Positions 44,792 through 53,859 of a DNA stretch of 64,000 nt are shown piece by piece. Positions within the stretch are counted from its first letter, which is position 1, and every line of letters starts with the position of its first letter. The DNA comes from Bradyrhizobium agreste (GTDB lineage: Bacteria; Pseudomonadota; Alphaproteobacteria; Rhizobiales; Xanthobacteraceae), in contig NZ_JACCHP010000012.1 of the NCBI RefSeq assembly GCF_016031625.1, positions 152,722 to 216,721 of the forward strand, written 5' to 3'. The notes under the pieces were generated by a model. That model was not told the origin of the DNA. It saw only the letters and a program-made list of their open reading frames with translations, and did not search any database. A program made the translations under genes and the position numbers.

Positions 44792-45733
44792 TCAGTTGCA
44801 GTCCCGCTCCGACGTCACGATCGCGGCGAGCCATCCCCTCGCCTCCGCCGGCCTCAACCACTCGAAATGCGGCAGTTGGTGTCGGAACCAGGTGAATTGG
44901 CGCTTGGCATAGTGGCGGGTATCGGCGCGGCCAATGCTGGCGGCCTCCTCCAGACTGAGCTCGCCGCGCAGATGCCGGATCAAGGACGGCACGCCGTGGG
45001 CCTTCATGGCCGGCAGCAGCGGATCGAGATGCCTGGCGGCGAGCCGCTCGACCTCCTTGAGCGCGCCGGCGCCCAGCATGGCATCGAAACGGGCATCGAT
45101 CCGGGCATAGAGCTCGTCACGCTCTGGGGCGAGGAAGACCGCGCGAAAACTGTCCTTGGGCAGCAGCGGCGGCTGTCCCTCCCGGTGCCAATCGAGCAGC
45201 GAACGGCCGGTGGCCTCGATCACCTCGAGCGCGCGGGCGATGCGGGTGCGGTCGCGCAGCTTCAATCGCTCGGCCGCGCGAGGATCGCGGGCTGCGAGTT
45301 CCGCGTGCAGCGCTTCGACGCCATTCCGCTCCAGCCGCGCGCGCACATCGTCGCGCAGCTCGGCGGGGATCGGCGGCACCACGGAGAGACCTGTGGTCAG
45401 CGCCTTGAAATAGAGCCCGGTGCCGCCGATGAAGATCGGCAGCCGTCGCTCGGCCCTCGCCTCATGGAGCGCCTTCGCCGCATCGCTTACCCAGGCACCG
45501 GCCGAGAAATTCACGGCGGCGTCGACGTGGCCATAGAGACGATGCGGCACCAGCGCCTCGTCCGCCGCGGTCGGCCGCGCCGTGATGATGCGGAGGTCAC
45601 GATACACCTGCATGGAATCGGCATTGATGACGACGCCGCGGGCGGCAAGCGCAAGCTCGAGCGCCAGCGCCGACTTGCCGCTGGCGGTCGGGCCTGCGAT
45701 AAGCACGGCCTTGCTCGAATGCCCCTCGCTCAC
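44792..45733 (-). CDS. miaA: tRNA dimethylallyltransferase
   Basis: 313 residues beginning with GTG (45731-45733), with GAGG upstream. The P-loop LIAGPTASGKSALALELA lies at residues ~10-27, and INADSMQVYRDLRIITARPT and VPHRLYGHVDAAVNFSAGAW are the MiaA substrate-binding blocks. QFTWFRHQL near the end is the conserved C-terminal motif. The enzyme adds dimethylallyl to A37 of tRNAs reading U-starting codons. It is divergent from serB with only 11 bases between start codons. Confidence 0.94.
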   Translation of the reverse strand: MSEGHSSKAVLIAGPTASGKSALALELALAARGVVINADSMQVYRDLRIITARPTAADEALVPHRLYGHVDAAVNFSAGAWVSDAAKALHEARAERRLPIFIGGTGLYFKALTTGLSVVPPIPAELRDDVRARLERNGVEALHAELAARDPRAAERLKLRDRTRIARALEVIEATGRSLLDWHREGQPPLLPKDSFRAVFLAPERDELYARIDARFDAMLGAGALKEVERLAARHLDPLLPAMKAHGVPSLIRHLRGELSLEEAASIGRADTRHYAKRQFTWFRHQLPHFEWLRPAEARGWLAAIVTSERDCN

Positions 45734-45744
45734 GAAAACCTCAA

Positions 45745-46650
45745 ATGTCCCTCGTCGCCACGCTGATCTGCAACCCCGACAATCCCGCGCTCGATACGAC
45801 CATCGTCGATGGCGCCCGCGCCGTGCTGCCGCAGGCGGCGCCGGCGCACTGGCTGTGCGACGGGGTTGCGGTCGACATTCCCTTCGGCGCCGACAGTAAC
45901 CTCGAAGGCGACCGCCACGCCATCGAGCAGCGGTTGCGCGAGCTCCGCGGCGACCTGCCCATCGACATCGTCGTGCAGCCTGTTGGCTTCAGGCGCAAGA
46001 AGCTTTTTCTCGCCGACATGGATTCCACCATGATCGGCCAGGAATGCATCGACGAGCTCGCCGATTTCGTCGGTGTCAAGGCGCATGTCGCCGCCATCAC
46101 CGAGCGCGCCATGCGCGGCGAGATCGAGTTCGAGCCGGCGCTGCGCGAGCGCGTCGCGCTGCTCAAGGACCTGCCCGCCAGCGCGGTCGACGAGGTCCTG
46201 GCCAAGCGCATCACGCTGACGCCGGGCGGCCGCGAGTTGGTCGCGACCATGCGCGCGAACGGCGCCTATACCTGCCTCGTCTCCGGAGGCTTTACATTGT
46301 TCACGCGCGCGGTCGCCGCCAAGCTCGGCTTCCAGGAGAACCGCGCCAACGAGCTCGTCGTGCGCGACGGCAAGTTCACCGGCGAAGTGAAGGAGCCGAT
46401 CCTGGGCCGCGCCGCGAAGCTCGCGACGCTGGTGGATTTGATGGAATCGTTCGATCTCGACGACATCGACTCGGTCGTGGTCGGCGACGGCGCCAATGAC
46501 CTGGCGATGATTCAGGCCGCGGGGCTGGGCGTGGCCTATCATGCGAAGCCGGCGGTGGCTGCTGCCGCCGCCGCGCGGATTGATCATGGCGATCTCACCG
46601 CGCTGCTGTATGCACAAGGATACAAGCGCGAGGAGTTTGTGGAGGGCTGA
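45745..46650 (+). CDS. serB: phosphoserine phosphatase
   Basis: 301 residues. HAD fold: nucleophile motif FLADMDSTMIGQECIDELA (DxDST), motif II VSGGFTLFT, motif III Lys in LGRAAKLATL and motif IV VVGDGANDLAMIQAAGLG. The N-terminal ~80 residues form the ACT-like extension usual in alphaproteobacterial SerB. It catalyses the last step of serine synthesis. The start codon ATG has no obvious SD and is 11 bases from the divergent miaA GTG, so both promoters must lie inside the opposite gene or in this tiny gap. Confidence 0.94.
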   Translation: MSLVATLICNPDNPALDTTIVDGARAVLPQAAPAHWLCDGVAVDIPFGADSNLEGDRHAIEQRLRELRGDLPIDIVVQPVGFRRKKLFLADMDSTMIGQECIDELADFVGVKAHVAAITERAMRGEIEFEPALRERVALLKDLPASAVDEVLAKRITLTPGGRELVATMRANGAYTCLVSGGFTLFTRAVAAKLGFQENRANELVVRDGKFTGEVKEPILGRAAKLATLVDLMESFDLDDIDSVVVGDGANDLAMIQAAGLGVAYHAKPAVAAAAAARIDHGDLTALLYAQGYKREEFVEG

Positions 46651-46656
46651 CGCAAT

Positions 46657-46762
46657 CGTCGTTCCGGGATGGTGCGAAGCACCAAACCTCAGGTGCGCAA
46701 TTGCGCACCGGCGGAACCTCGAGATCCCGGGTTCGATGCTTCGCATCGCCCCCGGAATGACG
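46657..46762. repeat. dispersed palindromic repeat, family B
   Basis: CGTCGTTCCGGGATGGTGCG ... GCCCCCGGAATGACG with the same internal palindrome GGTGCGCAATTGCGCACC as the copy at 18002-18128. It sits between the convergent serB and degP stops and may end both transcripts. Confidence 0.72.
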
Positions 46763-46769
46763 GATGAAG

Positions 46770-48287
46770 TTACTGCACGCTCAGCGCGACGAACCGCAGC
46801 TCACCGTCGCCGTTCGAGACCAGCAGCAGCACCGATTTCTTGCCCTCCTTCTTGAGCTGATCGACCCGCTTCTGGATGTCGGCGCCGCTCGACACCGCCT
46901 CCTGCGCCACCTCGACGATGACGTCGCCGGCGGACAGGCGCTTCTCGGCGGCGTCCGAATTGGCGTCGACATTGGTGACGACCACGCCCTTGACGCTGTC
47001 CTTGATCTTGTAGCGCGTACGCAGATCCTTGTTCAGCGTTGCGAGATCGAGGCCGAGCGCCTTCTGCGTCACCGGCTTCTCCGGCGCCGGCTCGTCGGTC
47101 CTCACCGCCGCCTGCACCTTGTCGGGATCCTGGAGGCGGCCGAGCGTGACCTTCTTGGTCTCCTCCTGGCCCTTGCGGATGATGACGACGTCGACCTCCT
47201 TGCCGACCGCGGTGTCGGCGACGACGCGGGACAGGTCCTTCGGGTCCTTGACGTCCCTGCCGTCGAACTTGACGACGACGTCGCCGGGCTCAATGCCGGC
47301 GGGCTTGGCCGGGCCCTTGTCGTCGACGCCGGCGACCAGCGCACCGCGCGCGGGCTTGATGTTGAGGCTCTCGGCGATCTCGTCGGTGACGCTCTGGATG
47401 CGCACGCCGAGCCAGCCGCGGCGGAGCTCGCCGAACTGGCGGAGCTGGTCGACGACGCCCACCACCGTCTTCGACGGCACGGCGAAGCCGATGCCGATGG
47501 AGCCGCCGGACGGCGAGATGATCAGCGTGTTGACGCCGATGACGTCGCCGTCGAGGTTGAACAGCGGGCCGCCGGAATTGCCGCGGTTGATGGAGGCGTC
47601 GGTCTGGATGTAGCTGTCGTACGGTCCGGAGGAGATGTCGCGGTTCTTGGCCGAGACGATGCCGGCCGTCACCGTGCCACCGAGGCTGAAGGGATTGCCG
47701 ATCGCGACCACCCAGTCGCCGAGACGCAGCTTGTCGCTGTCGCCGAACTTCACCGCGACCAGCGGCTTCGGCGGCTTGATCCTGAGCACGGCGAGATCGG
47801 TCTTCTTGTCGACGCCGACCAGCTCGGCCTTGATCTTGGTGCCGTCGTTGAGGATGACGTGGATCTCGTCGGCATCCGCAATGACGTGGTTGTTGGTGAC
47901 GACGACGCCCGACGTGTCGATGATGAATCCGCTTCCGAGCGAGTTGGTCTTGCGCGGCGGGTTGTTCTCGCCGCCCTTGCTGCCGCCACCGGGGCCCCGG
48001 CGGTTCTTGAAGAAGTCGTCGAAGAACTCCTCGAACGGCGATCCGGGCGGCAGTTGCGGCATGGTGTTGCTGCCGCCTCCCTTGGCATCGACCGTCTGCG
48101 AGGTCGAGATGTTGACCACCGCGTCGATCACCTTCTCGGCGACGTCGGCGATGCCATCCGGTCCACGCGCATGGGCAGGCGTGCCGAACGCGCTGAAAGC
48201 ACCGATGGCGAGCGCGACCAGCCCAAGTCGAACACCAAATCGCGCGCAGCGGCGCGAGCGGGACGGGGCAATGGTGGCAGCGGTCAT
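46770..48287 (-). CDS. degP: periplasmic Do-family serine protease (DegP/MucD-like)
   Basis: 505 residues from ATG 48285-48287 with CTGGAGATCACA upstream; the frame is open higher but reads as non-coding. Signal region GLVALAIGAFSAFGTPAHA. The catalytic triad is visible: His in VVTNNHVIADADEIHV, Asp in KKTDLAVLRIKP, Ser in INRGNSGGPLFN. Two PDZ domains follow (LRRGWLGVRIQSVT...; ...KDSVKGVVVTNVDANSDAAEKRLSAGDVI). Degrades or refolds damaged envelope proteins. It is downstream of hflK-hflC and the DUF2065 gene on the same strand, a common proteostasis arrangement in alphaproteobacteria. Confidence 0.93.
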   Translation of the reverse strand: MTAATIAPSRSRRCARFGVRLGLVALAIGAFSAFGTPAHARGPDGIADVAEKVIDAVVNISTSQTVDAKGGGSNTMPQLPPGSPFEEFFDDFFKNRRGPGGGSKGGENNPPRKTNSLGSGFIIDTSGVVVTNNHVIADADEIHVILNDGTKIKAELVGVDKKTDLAVLRIKPPKPLVAVKFGDSDKLRLGDWVVAIGNPFSLGGTVTAGIVSAKNRDISSGPYDSYIQTDASINRGNSGGPLFNLDGDVIGVNTLIISPSGGSIGIGFAVPSKTVVGVVDQLRQFGELRRGWLGVRIQSVTDEIAESLNIKPARGALVAGVDDKGPAKPAGIEPGDVVVKFDGRDVKDPKDLSRVVADTAVGKEVDVVIIRKGQEETKKVTLGRLQDPDKVQAAVRTDEPAPEKPVTQKALGLDLATLNKDLRTRYKIKDSVKGVVVTNVDANSDAAEKRLSAGDVIVEVAQEAVSSGADIQKRVDQLKKEGKKSVLLLVSNGDGELRFVALSVQ

Positions 48288-48429
48288 TGTGATCTCCAGA
48301 GAAAGGGATTCGGCGCCAGACTGCGCTCGAACGGGGGCACGGCGCAAGCGCGGAGCTTCACGGGCCTCAACAGCCCGATAATAAGGCGAAAACCTGTCTG
48401 ACGCCTTCACTTTGGCGTTGGCCGAGGCC

Positions 48430-48636
48430 TTAAATCGGGCGCCGCATAACCCAGATCAGGACCAGGCCGGCCACGGCCGAGCCGATTCCGACCGCCCGCA
48501 GGATGTTGTCCGGCGTGGCGATGGCGCTTTTCATGGCTTTGCGCATCCAGTTTGGACTGGCTGCGAACATCAAGCCTTCGAGCACGAACAGGATGCCTAG
48601 GCCGATGAGGAAGTCGGCGAACGCAATGGACCTCAT
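48430..48636 (-). CDS. DUF2065 small membrane protein
   Basis: 68 residues with two membrane helices (FADFLIGLGILFVLEGLMFA and VGIGSAVAGLVLIWVM) separated by a positively charged loop (SPNWMRKAMKSA). The DUF2065 family regularly lies beside hflC, and it does so here: 71 bases after the hflC stop. An accessory function for the HflKC complex is inferred from context; no biochemical role is established. Confidence 0.88.
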   Translation of the reverse strand: MRSIAFADFLIGLGILFVLEGLMFAASPNWMRKAMKSAIATPDNILRAVGIGSAVAGLVLIWVMRRPI

Positions 48637-48707
48637 CGGAATGGAACCTCCCGCTATGCTGTTCTTGTCTGGACGAAGGGCGGCGAAATCCGCCGCCCGT
48701 GTCTAGC

Positions 48708-49604
48708 TTACGGCTTCGCCGGCGTCTCGGTTGCCGTCTTGCCGGACGGGTTACCGAAGTACCGGAAGAAATCCGAATCCGGCCTCAGCAGGAAGCGGGT
48801 GTCGTTCGCACGCAGCCCGTTCTCGTAGGCCGTCATCGACCGGTAGAAGGCGAAGAAGTCGGCGTCCTTGCCGTAGGCCTCGGCAAACAGGCGGTTGCGC
48901 TCGGCATCGCCCGCACCGCGGGTCTGCTCGGCCTGCGAATTGGCTTCCGCGATGATGACGGTCGCCTCGCGGTCGGCCTTGGACTTGATCTCCTGAGCCT
49001 TCTGGCCCCCCTGTGCCCGGAACTCGGCGGCCTCGCGCTCACGCTCGGTCTTCATGCGCAGATAGACCGCCTGGCTGTTCTGCTCCGGCAGGTCGGCGCG
49101 GCGGATCCGGACGTCGACCACCTGAATGCCATAGCCGTCGGCCTCGCGGTCGAGCTGGTCGCGGATGCGCAGCATCAGCTTCTCGCGGTCGTCGCGCACC
49201 ACGTTGATGAAGGTGACCTCGCCGAGCACGCGGCGCAGGGCCGCATTCAGGAGCGTGGTGAGCTGGATATTGGCAGCCTGGATCGAGCCGACGCTCTGAT
49301 AGAAGCGCAGCGCATCCTTGATGCGATAGCGCGCGAAGGCGTCGACCACGAGCCGCTTCTGGTCGGAGGCGATCGCCTCCTGCGACGGGTTCTCCAGATC
49401 GAGAATCCGCTTGTCGATGTTGATCACCGAATTCCACGGCGCCTTGAAATGCAGGCCGGGCGCGGTGACGACGTCGACGGGCTTGCCGAATTGGAGCACG
49501 ATCGTCTGCTCGGTCTGCTGCACCGTGAACAGGGACATGTAGGCCACGATCAGGACCAGAAGCAGCCCGAGCAGCGTGACGAAACCCGTAGCCGGAGATC
49601 TCAT
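48708..49604 (-). CDS. hflC: HflC, SPFH-domain modulator of FtsH
   Basis: 298 residues. One N-terminal membrane anchor (FVTLLGLLLVLIVAYMSLFTV), then an SPFH/band 7 domain (QTIVLQFGKPVDVVTAPGLHFKAP..., RRADLPEQNSQAVYLRMKTERE) and a coiled-coil helix. HflC and HflK form large assemblies enclosing the FtsH protease in the inner membrane. The start overlaps the hflK stop by 4 bases. Confidence 0.94.
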   Translation of the reverse strand: MRSPATGFVTLLGLLLVLIVAYMSLFTVQQTEQTIVLQFGKPVDVVTAPGLHFKAPWNSVINIDKRILDLENPSQEAIASDQKRLVVDAFARYRIKDALRFYQSVGSIQAANIQLTTLLNAALRRVLGEVTFINVVRDDREKLMLRIRDQLDREADGYGIQVVDVRIRRADLPEQNSQAVYLRMKTEREREAAEFRAQGGQKAQEIKSKADREATVIIAEANSQAEQTRGAGDAERNRLFAEAYGKDADFFAFYRSMTAYENGLRANDTRFLLRPDSDFFRYFGNPSGKTATETPAKP

Positions 49605-50737
49605 CGGTTGCCTCCGCTCGACTGCGGACCGGTCGCAGGTGTCCGTTTTGGCGCCAGTTCGGGAAGCGGCAGATAGGGCACGACGCCCTGACCTGAGGGG
49701 CCGCCGTCATAGACGAGCTTGTCGGCGCCGCCGAGCACGCGCTCCATCGTTTCCAGATAAATCCGCTCTCGCGTCACGTCGGGCGCCTTCTTGTATTCCT
49801 CGTAAACCTTCAGGAAGCGCGCGCTCTGGCCCTTGGCCTCGGCAACCGCCTGCTCCTTGTAGCCTTCGGCGTCCTGGAGGATCTTGGCTGCCCTTCCGTG
49901 CGCCTGCGGCACGACCTGATTGGCGTAGGTATGTGCTTCGTTTTGCAGCTGCTCGAGATTGGCACGGGCCGCCTGGACGTCGCGAAAGGCGTCGATCACC
50001 TGCGCCGGCGGATCCACCTTCTGCATCTGCACCTGGGTGATCTGAATGCCCGCGCCATAGCTGTCGAGGGTCTTCTGGATCAGCTCCTGCACACGCTGCT
50101 CGATCGTGTTGCGGGCGCCGGTCAGGATCGGCTGGATCTGCGAACGGCCGATCACCTCACGCATCGCGCTCTCGGAGACCGCCTTCACGGTACCTTCGGG
50201 ATTCTGGATGTTGAAGAGGAAGTCGCCGATGCCGTCCGGCTTGATGCGCCAGAGCACGGTGAAGTCGACGTCGACGATGTTCTCGTCGCCGGTCAGCATC
50301 AGGCTCTCTTCAGGCACGTCGCGAATGGAGCGGCCGCGCCGCGCCGGATCCTCGATCAGCGTCATGCCAACCGAGATGGTGTTGACGCGCAGCGCCTTGG
50401 GCAGCAGCACTGTCTCGATCGGGTAGGGCAGATGATAGTTCAGGCCCGGCTGCACGGTGCGGACATGCTTGCCGAAGCGCAGCACGACGCCGAGCTCTTC
50501 GGACTGCACGCGGAAGAAGCCCGACAGCAGCCAGAAGGCGACGATCAGCAGGATGATCAGCGTGATACCCATGCCGGAGAAATAGCCGCCCGGCATGATC
50601 TGCTGGAGGCGGTCCTGGCCACGCCGCAGAAGGTCTTCCAGATCCGGCGGCCTCGGCCCGACCGGTTGCGGGCCCGAGCCCCATGGTCCCTTTGGACCCG
50701 AGCCCCATGGGCCACCGCCCTGATTCTTCCACGGCAT
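49601..50737 (-). CDS. hflK: HflK, SPFH-domain modulator of FtsH
   Basis: 378 residues from ATG 50735-50737, with GGAGAGCGTCG upstream. Gly/Pro-rich cytoplasmic start with a short peptide repeat (GPWGSGPKGPWGSGPQ), one membrane helix (GITLIILLIVAFWLLSGFF), then the band 7 domain (VRFGK-type VVLRFGKHVRTVQPGLNYHLP; QKTLDSYGAGIQITQVQMQKVDPP). The partner of HflC. An 18-base palindrome lies ~125 bases upstream. Confidence 0.94.
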   Translation of the reverse strand: MPWKNQGGGPWGSGPKGPWGSGPQPVGPRPPDLEDLLRRGQDRLQQIMPGGYFSGMGITLIILLIVAFWLLSGFFRVQSEELGVVLRFGKHVRTVQPGLNYHLPYPIETVLLPKALRVNTISVGMTLIEDPARRGRSIRDVPEESLMLTGDENIVDVDFTVLWRIKPDGIGDFLFNIQNPEGTVKAVSESAMREVIGRSQIQPILTGARNTIEQRVQELIQKTLDSYGAGIQITQVQMQKVDPPAQVIDAFRDVQAARANLEQLQNEAHTYANQVVPQAHGRAAKILQDAEGYKEQAVAEAKGQSARFLKVYEEYKKAPDVTRERIYLETMERVLGGADKLVYDGGPSGQGVVPYLPLPELAPKRTPATGPQSSGGNR

Positions 50738-50862
50738 TCGACGCTCTCCTCGGCAGGGTGGAATTGCCCCGCCCGCTTTGTCCGGTCCGGCTTTATAGGG
50801 GACAGGCAAGTCCCTTACAACGCAGCCCGACCGTCTTCCGAGCTATGCTCAGGCACGAAAAA

Positions 50863-50880
50863 GTCAATGTAAACATTGAC
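50863..50880. promoter_or_regulatory. 18-base palindrome between folA and hflK
   Basis: GTCAATGTAAACATTGAC, a perfect 8+8 inverted repeat with a two-base centre, 8 bases after the folA stop. On the minus strand it is followed by TTTTT, so it could be an intrinsic terminator of thyA-folA. However, the stem is AT-rich in a GC-rich genome, and the symmetry is that of a TetR-like operator ahead of hflKC. I cannot decide between the two. Confidence 0.5.
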
Positions 50881-50888
50881 GAAAGCGG

Positions 50889-51398
50889 TTAATGGCCGCG
50901 CCGCCGACGATATGTCACATAGGAGACGTCGGCGCTGTCGTCGGGGCCGGCAGGGTGGCAGACGCGCCTAACCTCGTCCCATTCCGCCTTGTCGATGTCG
51001 AAATGCGTATCGCCTTCGGGGCGCGCGTGCACTTCGGTGATTTCGAGACGATCGGCGCGACCAAGCCATTGCCGGAAGATCTCGGCGCCGCCGATCACCG
51101 CAATCTCGGTGACCGAACGCCGCAGGGCATCGCCGCGCGCGACCGCCTCCGCATCCGCTGGCGACGTCGTGACGATGGCGCCATTGGCGCGATAGGCCGG
51201 ATCGCGGGTGACCACGATGTTGGTGCGGCCCGGCAGTGGCCGGCGCAGGGTCTCGAAGGTCTTGCGTCCCATGATCACCGGCTTGCCGATCGTCAGCGCC
51301 TTGAAGCGCGCCATATCGGACTTCAATCGCCACGGCATCGCATTGCCCGCGCCGATGACGCCATTCTCCGCGATTGCGACGACGAAAACGATCTCCAT
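50889..51398 (-). CDS. folA: dihydrofolate reductase
   Basis: 169 residues from ATG 51396-51398. Typical motifs: VVAIAENGVIGAGNAMPWRLKSDMARFK (substrate/NADPH loop; acidic residue Asp in LKSDM), GKPVIMGRKTFETL, NIVVTRDP and IAVIGGAEIFRQWL. Makes tetrahydrofolate, needed by thymidylate synthase encoded two genes upstream. Its start overlaps the GNAT stop by one base (TGATG), so the three genes are one coupled unit. Confidence 0.94.
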   Translation of the reverse strand: MEIVFVVAIAENGVIGAGNAMPWRLKSDMARFKALTIGKPVIMGRKTFETLRRPLPGRTNIVVTRDPAYRANGAIVTTSPADAEAVARGDALRRSVTEIAVIGGAEIFRQWLGRADRLEITEVHARPEGDTHFDIDKAEWDEVRRVCHPAGPDDSADVSYVTYRRRRGH

Positions 51399-51883
51399 CA
51401 GGCAGAGCTCCCGGCAAGCTGGGTCAGCGCAGGCCCGGTGACCCGGCACAGCGTCCAGTCGTCCAGCATGACCGCGCCAAGGGATTTGTAGAACGCAATC
51501 GAGGGTGCGTTCCAGTCGAGCACCGCCCATTGCAGGCGCGACCAGCCGTTGTCGACGCATTCCCTGGCGAGGTAGGCCAGCAGCGCCTTGCCGAGGCCCT
51601 TGCCCCGGTGTGACGGCCGCACGTAGAGATCCTCGAGATAGATGCCGTGACGGCCGCTGAAGGTGGAGAAATTGAGAAACCACACCGCGAAGCCGACCGG
51701 CTCACCGTTCCACTCCGCGATCGCGCAATAGAGCTGCGGCCTCTCGCCGAACAGCGCGTCGGCGATGTCGGCCTCGGTCGCCTCGACCTCGTGCGACAGC
51801 TTTTCGTACTCGGCGAGCTCGCGGACGAAGGAGAGAACGAGCCTGGCCTCTCCGGGCTGCGCACGGCGGATGGTCGACGGCAT
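51398..51883 (-). CDS. GNAT-family N-acetyltransferase
   Basis: 161 residues from ATG 51881-51883 (MPSTIRRAQPGEARLVLSFV). GNAT core: GFAVWFLNFSTFSGRHGIYLEDLYVRPSHRGKGLGKALL, with the acetyl-CoA loop RGKGLGKAL (R/Q-x-x-G-x-G/A). The layout resembles the diamine/small-amine (SAT-like) acetyltransferases (ELAEYEKLSHEVEATE). It is embedded between thyA and folA with 5-base and 1-base junctions, an arrangement suggesting co-expression, though a link to folate metabolism is not obvious. Confidence 0.87.
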   Translation of the reverse strand: MPSTIRRAQPGEARLVLSFVRELAEYEKLSHEVEATEADIADALFGERPQLYCAIAEWNGEPVGFAVWFLNFSTFSGRHGIYLEDLYVRPSHRGKGLGKALLAYLARECVDNGWSRLQWAVLDWNAPSIAFYKSLGAVMLDDWTLCRVTGPALTQLAGSSA

Positions 51884-51888
51884 CGGTG

Positions 51889-52683
51889 TCAGACCGCGAC
51901 GTCCGCCTTGATGTGCGGATGCGGATCGTATCCGACGAGCTCGAAGTCTTCGTAGCGGAAGGAGAAGATGTCCTTCACGTCGGGGTTGATCCGCATCACC
52001 GGCAGTGCGCGCGGGGCGCGGCTGAGCTGGAGCCGCGCCTGCTCCAGATGGTTGGAATAAAGATGGGTGTCGCCGAGCGAGTGCACGAAGTCGCCGGGCT
52101 TGAGGCCGGTGACTTGTGCGACCATCATGGTGAGCAGCGCGTAGGATGCGATGTTGAAGGGCACGCCGAGGAAGACGTCCGCCGAACGCTGATAGAGCTG
52201 GCACGACAGCTTGCCGTTCGCGACATAGAACTGGAACAGCAGGTGGCAAGGCGGCAGCGCCATCTTGTCGACGTCCGCCGGATTCCAGGCTGTCACAATC
52301 AGCCGACGCGAATCCGGGGTGCGCTTGATCATGTCGATGACCTTGGCGATCTGGTCGATGCTGCCGCCGTCGGGTGTCGGCCAGGAGCGCCATTGATGGC
52401 CGTAGACCGGACCGAGATCGCCATTGGCGTCCGCCCATTCGTCCCAAATGGTGACGCCGTTGTCGCGAAGATATTTGATGTTGGTGTCGCCCTTCAGGAA
52501 CCAGAGCAGCTCATGCACGATCGCCTTCAGCGGCAGCCGCTTGGTCGTCAGCATCGGGAAGCCGGCCGACAGATTGAAGCGCATCTGATGGCCGAACACC
52601 GAGAGCGTGCCGGTGCCGGTCCGGTCGGTCTTCTCGGCGCCGTCGGAAAGAATCCGCTCGAGCAGGTCCTGATATTGGTGCAT
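51889..52683 (-). CDS. thyA: thymidylate synthase
   Basis: 264 residues, the same length as the E. coli enzyme. Nucleophile Cys in ALPPCHLLFQFYV, DRTGTGTLSVFGHQMRF at the N-terminus, the RSADVFLGVPFNIASYALL folate/dUMP region and a closing HIKADVAV. Converts dUMP to dTMP using methylene-tetrahydrofolate, producing the dihydrofolate that FolA recycles. First gene of thyA-GNAT-folA. Confidence 0.96.
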   Translation of the reverse strand: MHQYQDLLERILSDGAEKTDRTGTGTLSVFGHQMRFNLSAGFPMLTTKRLPLKAIVHELLWFLKGDTNIKYLRDNGVTIWDEWADANGDLGPVYGHQWRSWPTPDGGSIDQIAKVIDMIKRTPDSRRLIVTAWNPADVDKMALPPCHLLFQFYVANGKLSCQLYQRSADVFLGVPFNIASYALLTMMVAQVTGLKPGDFVHSLGDTHLYSNHLEQARLQLSRAPRALPVMRINPDVKDIFSFRYEDFELVGYDPHPHIKADVAV

Positions 52684-52855
52684 GGGCGACTGAGCCTTTG
52701 GGGAGGCGCCGAACTTAACGACACCCCCAGCGCTGCGACAGCGGCGATTCGCTGTCCCCGTCGATTATACCCGGAAAAGTGAGTGTTCCCGGCACAAACG
52801 ACAAGGGGCGAAAGTCAGCGTTCCGCCCCTCGCCTAGCGCCTTGATCGCCTTCGC

Positions 52856-53836
52856 TTAATTTGCCGGCTTGAGCACCGGGCTCCACTTCGCGATCTCGTT
52901 CTTGACCAGGGTCGCCAGCGCCTCCGGGGTTCGGTCCTTCGGCCCGGGGATAACGCTGCCGAGCTCGAGCAGGCGCTTCTTCACCGTCTCGTCGTCGAGC
53001 GCCTTGACGGCGGCGGCGTTCACGGTTGCCACGATCGCAGGCGAGGTTCCCTTGGGCGCGAACATCGCGTTCCAGGCCTGAGCCTGGAATGCCGGCAGGC
53101 CGGCTTCCGCCGTGGTCGGCACGTTCGGCAGCGACGGGTTGCGCTCGGCCGTGGCGATTGCATAGGCCTTGATGGTGCCGGCATTGATCTGCGGGACGGC
53201 GTTGACGATCTGGTCGCACATGTAGTCGACCTGACCCGCCACCAGCGCGTTCATCGCAGGTCCCGTGCCGTTGAAGGGCACGCCGACGGGCTTGATGTTC
53301 AGGATGGAGTGGAGGAGCTCGCACGAGACGTGCGAAACCGAGCCGACGCCGGCATGCGCGGCGTTCACCTTCTCGGCATTCGCCTTCACATAGGTGACGA
53401 ACTCCTTGAGGTCCTTCGGCGGAAAGTCCTTGCGCGCCAGGATCAGGATCGGCGTGCCGGCTAGAAGTGCGATCGGCTCGAAGTCTTTCTCGGGGTGATA
53501 GGCCAGCTTCGGATAGAGCGGCACGGAGGCGGCATGCGTGCCCATATGCCCGGTGATCAGCGTATAGCCATCATTGGCCGCACGCGCGGCACGCGCCGTG
53601 GCGGTGGTGCCGCCGGCGCCGACCACGTTCTCGATGATGATGCTCTGCCCGAGCGTCTGCGCCATGTGCCCGGTAACGATGCGTGAGATCACGTCAGTCG
53701 GCCCGCCGGCCGCGAAAGGCACGATCATGGTAATGCTGCGCGTCGGATAGGTCTGCGCCTCAGCCGTTGCGATGAAGGCGCCCAGCGATGCGACCGCTGC
53801 TGCGCATGCGCCTGCGAGCGCGCGAATGAACGTCAT
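52856..53836 (-). CDS. tctC: tripartite tricarboxylate transporter binding protein (Bug/TctC family)
   Basis: 326 residues from ATG 53834-53836. Sec signal peptide (LAGACAAAVASLGAFIATAEAQ), then Bug-family motifs YPTRSITMIVPFAAGGPTDV (ligand-binding first loop), IIIENVVGAGGTTATARAARA and HVSCELLHSILNIKPVGVPFNGTGPA. It binds a carboxylate in the periplasm and delivers it to TctAB. It follows tctA after a 137-base gap that contains a strong hairpin. The ligand is not predictable because Bug proteins are diverse. Confidence 0.9.
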   Translation of the reverse strand: MTFIRALAGACAAAVASLGAFIATAEAQTYPTRSITMIVPFAAGGPTDVISRIVTGHMAQTLGQSIIIENVVGAGGTTATARAARAANDGYTLITGHMGTHAASVPLYPKLAYHPEKDFEPIALLAGTPILILARKDFPPKDLKEFVTYVKANAEKVNAAHAGVGSVSHVSCELLHSILNIKPVGVPFNGTGPAMNALVAGQVDYMCDQIVNAVPQINAGTIKAYAIATAERNPSLPNVPTTAEAGLPAFQAQAWNAMFAPKGTSPAIVATVNAAAVKALDDETVKKRLLELGSVIPGPKDRTPEALATLVKNEIAKWSPVLKPAN

Positions 53837-53859
53837 GGCGATCCCCCTTGGACACAATA

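Noticed and set aside
46764..48401. 545-codon plus-strand ORF opposite degP
   Set aside because: Same antisense effect; the DegP triad and PDZ domains are encoded on the minus strand.
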